Assembly (NCBI RefSeq): GCF_003610405.1
Contig: NZ_RAQC01000001.1
Location: 1,178,001 to 1,242,000, forward strand
Direction: 5' to 3'
DNA: 64,000 nt
Source: Microbacterium sp. AG238
GTDB taxonomy: Bacteria > Actinomycetota > Actinomycetes > Actinomycetales > Microbacteriaceae
Each line of letters begins with the position of its first letter. Position 1 is the first letter of the stretch. The position numbers were made by a program, and so were the translations under genes. Positions 59,731 to 64,000 of this stretch are shown one piece after another. The notes below the pieces were generated by a model. It did no database searches. It saw nothing but the letters and a program-made list of their open reading frames with translations, and was not told where the DNA came from.

Positions 59731-60573
59731 TCAGGAGCCGGCGGCGAGCTCGCGCGCGCGGGCGAGCGCGGCGTCGGTCGCCCGCGCGAAGACGTCGTCG
59801 AGCCGGGCCTCCTGCAGCACGGCGATCGCCCGCTCGGTCGTGCCCTTGGGGCTCGTGACGCGGCGGCGCAGCTCGGCCGGGTCCTCGCCCGAAGCGTCGA
59901 GCAGAGCGGCCGCTCCGATGAAGGTCTGCTCGGCCATGACGCGAGCCTCGCCCTCGGCGAATCCCTTGCCGATGGCAGCCCGGGTGAGCTCCTCGATCAG
60001 CAGGAAGACGTAGGCGGGCCCCGAACCCGAGATCGTCGAGAGCGCATCGATCTGCTCCTCGGGCACCTCGACGACGACTCCGCATGTCTCGAACAGGGCG
60101 CGCACCGTCGCCCGGTGGTCATCGGATGCCGAAGGCCCGGCCGCGAGCCCCGTGACGGCCTTGCCGACGACGGCGGGGGTGTTGGGCATCGAGCGGATGA
60201 CGGCGACGTCGGGCCCGAGGATGCCGGCGAAGGTCTCGATCGTGACCCCGGCGGCGAGGCTCACCACGACCGCGCCGGGGCGCAGCACCGGGGCGATCTC
60301 GCGCAGCAGATCGGGCACCATCGCGGGCTTCACACCGATCAGCACGACGTCGGCCGCAGCCGCGGCATCCGTGTTCCCCGTGGGAGTGTCGGCGAGCGCG
60401 ATGCTCGTGACCCCCGCGAGGTCGGCGAGGGCGGCGGCCTTCTCGGCGGTGCGGTTGGTGACGGTCACTCCCCCGGCCGCGGCACCCGAGGCCACCAGGC
60501 CCGACAGCACGGCACCCCCCATCGAACCGGCTCCGAGGATGGCGATCGGGGGCAGGGCGACGACGTCGGACAT
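59731..60573 (-). CDS. proC: Pyrroline-5-carboxylate reductase
   Basis: 280 residues. The Rossmann loop is IAILGAGSMGGAVLSGLV, then VIRSMPNTPAVVGKAVTGL and the C-terminal SGSGPAYVFLLIEEL and LRRRVTSPKGTTERAI. It makes proline from pyrroline-5-carboxylate with NADPH. ATG start. It is divergent from the alpha/beta hydrolase-fold gene. Confidence 0.96.
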   Translation of the reverse strand: MSDVVALPPIAILGAGSMGGAVLSGLVASGAAAGGVTVTNRTAEKAAALADLAGVTSIALADTPTGNTDAAAAADVVLIGVKPAMVPDLLREIAPVLRPGAVVVSLAAGVTIETFAGILGPDVAVIRSMPNTPAVVGKAVTGLAAGPSASDDHRATVRALFETCGVVVEVPEEQIDALSTISGSGPAYVFLLIEELTRAAIGKGFAEGEARVMAEQTFIGAAALLDASGEDPAELRRRVTSPKGTTERAIAVLQEARLDDVFARATDAALARARELAAGS

Positions 60574-60687
60574 GCCGTCATCTTAAGTCCGGTCGTTTCC
60601 CAGCAGAGCGCACGGCTGCGAGGTAGAGTCGGAACGTCCGCGGGCGCGGAGGCGCTCGCCGCGCAGAGCAGAGCGAAGGATCCCGCC

Positions 60688-61806
60688 ATGCCCCTCTTCG
60701 ACGGCATCACGCCACGCATCATCGAGACGTCGCGCCTGGCGGTGAGCATCCTCGAACGCGGCGCAGACGACCCCGAGACTCCGGCCGACCGCACGCTCGT
60801 GCTGTTGCACGACGCTCCCGGGTCGAGTCTCTTCTGGCAGGAGATCATCGAGGATCTGCCGAGCGACGTCCGCCCGATCGCGATCGACCTCCGCGGCTTC
60901 GGCGAGACCGAGCGACTGCCCGTCGACGCGACCCGCGGTGTGCGCGACTTCTCCGATGACGTGCGGGCGACTCTCGACGCACTGGGCCTCGATGCCGTCC
61001 ATTTCGTCGGCTGGGGCCTGGGCGCCGCCGTCGCCATGCAGTACGCGCTCGATCACCCCGTGCTCTCGCTCAGTCTGCTCTCGCCCGTGTCGCCATACGG
61101 CTTCGGCGGTACGCGACTCGACGGCACGCGCCTGACGGACGATGACGCGGGATGCGGCGGCGGAGCCGTCAGCCCCACGCTCGTCGACCGACTCACGGCA
61201 CGCGACGCGGGCGACGACGAGGGCACCGCCCGATCGTTCTTCCGCACGTCGTTCGTCTCGCCCGACTACGAGTCCGACAACGAGGACACGTGGGTCGAGG
61301 CGATGCTCACGACGTCGACCGCCGAAGGCAACTACCCCGGCGACAGCGTGCCGAGCGACAACTGGCCGGGCTTCGCGGCGGGCCGGCTCGGCGTGCAGAA
61401 CGCCCTGGCCCCGGCACACTTCGACGTCTCTTCCATCGTCGACCTGGCCGCCGGATACGATGCGCCCCCGATCCTGTGGATGCGTGGCGGTGCCGATGTC
61501 ATCGTCGCCGACGGGTCGTTCGCCGAGAGCGGTCATCTCGGCGAGATCGGCGCGATCCCGGGGTGGCCGGGCGTGGAGACGGCACCGGCGCAACAGATGG
61601 TCGCGCAGACCCGCAACGTGCTCGAGCGGTACCGCGAGGCGGGCGGGCAGGTGACCGAGGTGGTCATCGAGGGCGTCGGGCACGCCGTGCATCTCGAGCG
61701 CCCGGGCAAGGTCCGCACCGCGATCCTCTCGACGATCGGCTACCTCGGCACCCCGATCTCACCGGCTCCCCCGACCGAGGCGATCATCCTCAGCTCCTGG
61801 GACTGA
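60688..61806 (+). CDS. Alpha/beta hydrolase-fold protein lacking the nucleophile Ser
   Basis: 372 residues. The fold is clear: LVLLHDAPGSSLFWQEII, RPIAIDLRGFGETERL, acid ILWMRGGADVIVADG and base EGVGHAVHLERP. At the nucleophile elbow the sequence is VGWGLGAAVAMQY (about 110-122) where G-x-S-x-G is expected: the Ser is Gly. The enzyme may be inactive, use another residue, or act as a binding or cofactor-dependent protein. The start ATG has AAGGA upstream. Confidence 0.85.
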   Translation: MPLFDGITPRIIETSRLAVSILERGADDPETPADRTLVLLHDAPGSSLFWQEIIEDLPSDVRPIAIDLRGFGETERLPVDATRGVRDFSDDVRATLDALGLDAVHFVGWGLGAAVAMQYALDHPVLSLSLLSPVSPYGFGGTRLDGTRLTDDDAGCGGGAVSPTLVDRLTARDAGDDEGTARSFFRTSFVSPDYESDNEDTWVEAMLTTSTAEGNYPGDSVPSDNWPGFAAGRLGVQNALAPAHFDVSSIVDLAAGYDAPPILWMRGGADVIVADGSFAESGHLGEIGAIPGWPGVETAPAQQMVAQTRNVLERYREAGGQVTEVVIEGVGHAVHLERPGKVRTAILSTIGYLGTPISPAPPTEAIILSSWD

Positions 61807-61819
61807 CCGGCCGGGCGGC

Positions 61820-62287
61820 TCACCGCTGCTGCGCGAAGAACGTGCGCAGCAGCGCGGACGACTCGGCGGAGCGCACGCCCGCCACGACCTCGGCTCTCAC
61901 AGGAAGTCGGCGGTCGCGCACGAGGTCGTACTGCGATCCGGCAGCGCCCGCCTTGTCGTCCCATGCACCGAAGACGAGCCGCGAGACGTGGGCCTGCAGC
62001 ATGGCGCCCGCGCACATGGCGCACGGCTCGAGCGTGACCGTCAGGGTGCATCCCGCCAAGTTCCACGACCCGATCGCGGCGGACGCGGCGCGAAGCGCGA
62101 CCACCTCGGCATGAGCGGTCGGGTCACCGGTCGCCTCGCGGAGGTTGCGGCCCTCGCCGAGCACTGCACCCGAGGCATCCGTCACGACCGCTCCGACGGG
62201 GATGTCACCCGCCGCCGCCGCGGCCTCCGCGAGCTCGAGGGCGCGCGTCATGCTGCGGATGTCGCCAGCGGATGCCGTCAGGGTCAC
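61820..62287 (-). CDS. tadA: tRNA-specific adenosine deaminase
   Basis: 155 residues from GTG (an ATG 12 codons further in is also possible). The zinc sites are HAEVVALRAAS and PCAMCAGAM, with the catalytic Glu in HAE. It makes inosine at the wobble position of tRNA-Arg (ACG). The convergent neighbour and the divergent upp gene give no operon. Confidence 0.93.
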   Translation of the reverse strand: MTLTASAGDIRSMTRALELAEAAAAAGDIPVGAVVTDASGAVLGEGRNLREATGDPTAHAEVVALRAASAAIGSWNLAGCTLTVTLEPCAMCAGAMLQAHVSRLVFGAWDDKAGAAGSQYDLVRDRRLPVRAEVVAGVRSAESSALLRTFFAQQR

Positions 62288-62338
62288 GGCACCAGCGTAG
62301 AGCCGAGAAGACGCGAGCCGTCCGCGTAGGATCATCAC

Positions 62339-62974
62339 ATGCGTGTTCACGTCGCCGACCACCCGCTCATCACCCACAAGCTCTCGGTCCTGCGCGACAA
62401 GAACACCACCTCGCCGGTGTTCCGTCAGCTCACCGAAGAGCTCGTGACGCTGCTCGCGTACGAGGCCACCCGCAACGTCCGCACGGAGCAGGTCGAGATC
62501 GAGACCCCGGTCACCCGCACGACGGGCCTCGCGATCGCCAAGCCCCGCCCCCTCGTCGTGCCGATCCTGCGCGCGGGACTCGGGATGCTCGAGGGCATGA
62601 CCAAGCTCCTCCCCACCGCCGAGGTGGGGTTCCTGGGGATGGCCCGCAATGAGGTGACGTTCGAGCCGACCACGTACGCCGAGCGTCTTCCCGACGACCT
62701 CAGCGACCGTCAGTGCTTCGTGCTCGACCCGATGCTCGCCACCGGAGGCTCACTGGGCGCGGCGATCGACTTCATCTTCCAGCGCGGGGCGCAGGACGTC
62801 ACGGCCATCTGCATCCTGGGGGCGCCCGAGGGCCTCGCCGCGATCGAGAAGCAGGTCGGCGACCGCGATGTGACCCTCGTCCTGGGCTCGCTCGACGAGC
62901 GTCTCGACGAGCGCGGCTACATCGTGCCGGGCCTCGGCGACGCCGGCGACCGTCTCTACGGCACCGTCGACTGA
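62339..62974 (+). CDS. upp: Uracil phosphoribosyltransferase
   Basis: 211 residues. The PRPP loop is [18 protein letters not shown], and the uracil-binding end is [37 protein letters not shown] is the family start. It salvages uracil to UMP. ATG start. It is divergent from tadA; no terminator is evident before the tandem repeat at its end. Confidence 0.96.
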   Translation: MRVHVADHPLITHKLSVLRDKNTTSPVFRQLTEELVTLLAYEATRNVRTEQVEIETPVTRTTGLAIAKPRPLVVPILRAGLGMLEGMTKLLPTAEVGFLGMARNEVTFEPTTYAERLPDDLSDRQCFVLDPMLATGGSLGAAIDFIFQRGAQDVTAICILGAPEGLAAIEKQVGDRDVTLVLGSLDERLDERGYIVPGLGDAGDRLYGTVD

Positions 62975-63008
62975 CCCGCGACCCGCGACCCGCGACCCGC
63001 GACCCGCG
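62974..63008. repeat. Tandem 7-mer ACCCGCG, 5 copies
   Basis: Five perfect copies from the last base of the upp stop codon. They fill part of the gap between the convergent upp and helicase genes; 63009-63091 holds nothing else recognised. Confidence 0.85.
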
Positions 63009-63091
63009 CATCGAGCGCACCTGCGCCGATGGAGCGCAGTTCGAACCGCGCCCGTCGCTGACAACTGCGCCCCATATGCGGAGCGCGCGCC

Positions 63092-64000
63092 TCAGACCGC
63101 CCCGACGAGACGGGCGAAGGCGCTCATCCGTGCAACGCCCTCGGGGGTGCGGGGCAGGTCGTCGAGGATGCCGGTGCCGTAGACGACGTATGCGGTGTGC
63201 TGCGCGCGCGAAACGGCCACGTTGAGGCGGTTCTGCAGCAGCAGGAACTCCAGCCCCCGAGGCGCGTCTCGACCTGAGGATGCCGCGAGCGACACGATCG
63301 CGACCGCCGCCTCCTGGCCCTGGAACCGATCGACCGTGCCCACCGGCACGTCGTCGAAGCCCGCCGCGGCGAGCGCTTCTTCTACGAGCACCTGCTGCGC
63401 GTTGTACGGCGTGACCACGATGATGTCGCGCTGCGCGAGCGGACGAGGCTCGAGCGCCGGGTCGGGCAGCCACGCACGGTCGAGGAGATCCGAGATCAGC
63501 CCCACGACGACCTCGGCCTCTTCGGGCGAGGCCGTGGCATTGCGCCGGTGGGCGACGGGCACGGGCATGACCCCCGGCGCGACGCCCGCGAGCACCCGGC
63601 CGGCCGTGGATGCGTGCGCGGCGAGTCGACCGTCGTAGGCGAGCACGGAAACCGGTTCGGCGACCTCGGGCCGCATGCGACGGGTCTCGGCCAGGAAATA
63701 GCCGCGATCGCTCGGGATGACGTGGGCGCCGTCCATGATCCAGCCGAGGGCCGAGGTGTCGACCGGCTCGGGATGCGTGCCCTGGCTGACCTGCGGCAGC
63801 TGTTGCGGATCGCCCAGCAGCAGAAGCCGGGAGGCCGCGACCGAGACGGCGATCGTCGAGGCGAGGGAGAACTGGCCCGCCTCGTCGATGACGAGGAGAT
63901 CGAGACTGCCGCGCGGGATGCGGCCGGCGTGCGTGAGGTCCCAGGCCGTGCCGCCGACGACGTATCCGTCCGGACGCCCCGCGGTGAAGTCGGCGACGCC
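63092..64000 (-). CDS. Superfamily 1 helicase C-terminal part (TM0106-type RecB-like nuclease/helicase, truncated by window edge)
   Basis: 303 residues, open to the right edge. Visible helicase motifs are II LLVIDEAGQFSLAS, III LLGDPQQLPQVSQGTHPEP, then V TVDRFQGQEAAVAIVSLAAS and VI RLNVAVSRAQHTAYVVYG. The family (AAA_11/AAA_12 with an N-terminal RecB-like nuclease in TM0106 proteins) unwinds or trims DNA or RNA ends; the nuclease part, if present, lies beyond the window. Confidence 0.88.
   Translation of the reverse strand, partial: GVADFTAGRPDGYVVGGTAWDLTHAGRIPRGSLDLLVIDEAGQFSLASTIAVSVAASRLLLLGDPQQLPQVSQGTHPEPVDTSALGWIMDGAHVIPSDRGYFLAETRRMRPEVAEPVSVLAYDGRLAAHASTAGRVLAGVAPGVMPVPVAHRRNATASPEEAEVVVGLISDLLDRAWLPDPALEPRPLAQRDIIVVTPYNAQQVLVEEALAAAGFDDVPVGTVDRFQGQEAAVAIVSLAASSGRDAPRGLEFLLLQNRLNVAVSRAQHTAYVVYGTGILDDLPRTPEGVARMSAFARLVGAV

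Overview
High-GC actinobacterial chromosome, most likely a Microbacteriaceae member close to Microbacterium. This rests on the strong GC bias, the frequent GTG/TTG starts, a complete menaquinone pathway, a CcsB/ResB/CcdA/TlpA cytochrome c assembly set, the small basic bS22-like protein next to an excisionase-like HTH gene, and an archaeal-type aspartyl-tRNA synthetase. The genus is inferred from recalled gene content, not from a database search.

Layout. 1-6.9 kb: end of a CYP152-type P450, tRNA-Met and tRNA-Thr, an M23 peptidase, an inositol-phosphatase-like enzyme, a membrane protein and a NarL-type two-component pair. 7-14.8 kb: the accessory part. It holds a thioester-domain LPXTG surface protein, an orphan response regulator with a degenerate receiver, and a divergent class III lanthipeptide operon. 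That operon is lanKC plus a 38-residue SapB/AmfS-like precursor gene at 13210-13326. An Abi_2/HEPN abortive-infection-type gene follows, bounded by two 148-bp direct repeats. Each repeat carries the lanthipeptide core codons, the terminator and 11 nt of the tRNA-Tyr 3' end, so a second, leader-truncated precursor lies after the abi gene. 14.9-28.6 kb: an FBP zinc-finger protein, a metalloprotease-like membrane protein with a DUF2510 partner, GNAT, YajQ, a LacI-controlled DapA-like aldolase with an unusual Nramp-like transporter, an alpha/beta hydrolase and an LpqY/SugABC-like sugar ABC transporter. 28.7-41.1 kb: ferredoxin reductase, polyprenyl synthase and the men genes G, F, D, A, E, B and C. 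41.1-46.8 kb: TetR, MMPL transporter and YhgE/Pip protein with a paired-palindrome operator. 47-51.4 kb: cytochrome c maturation. 51.4-64 kb: housekeeping genes, including aspS, mscS, bS22-like, ArsR, trkH/trkA, proC, tadA, upp and the C-terminal part of a superfamily 1 helicase.

How the genes work together. The men genes, the polyprenyl synthase and the cytochrome c genes together supply the quinone and cytochrome parts of an aerobic respiratory chain. The 7-14.8 kb block looks like a surface/peptide module: LuxR-type regulators flank a surface adhesin and a morphogen-like lanthipeptide, with a defence-type gene inserted into it. Three dispersed copies of a covarying hairpin element lie at gene 3' ends (1137, 32456 and 59657).
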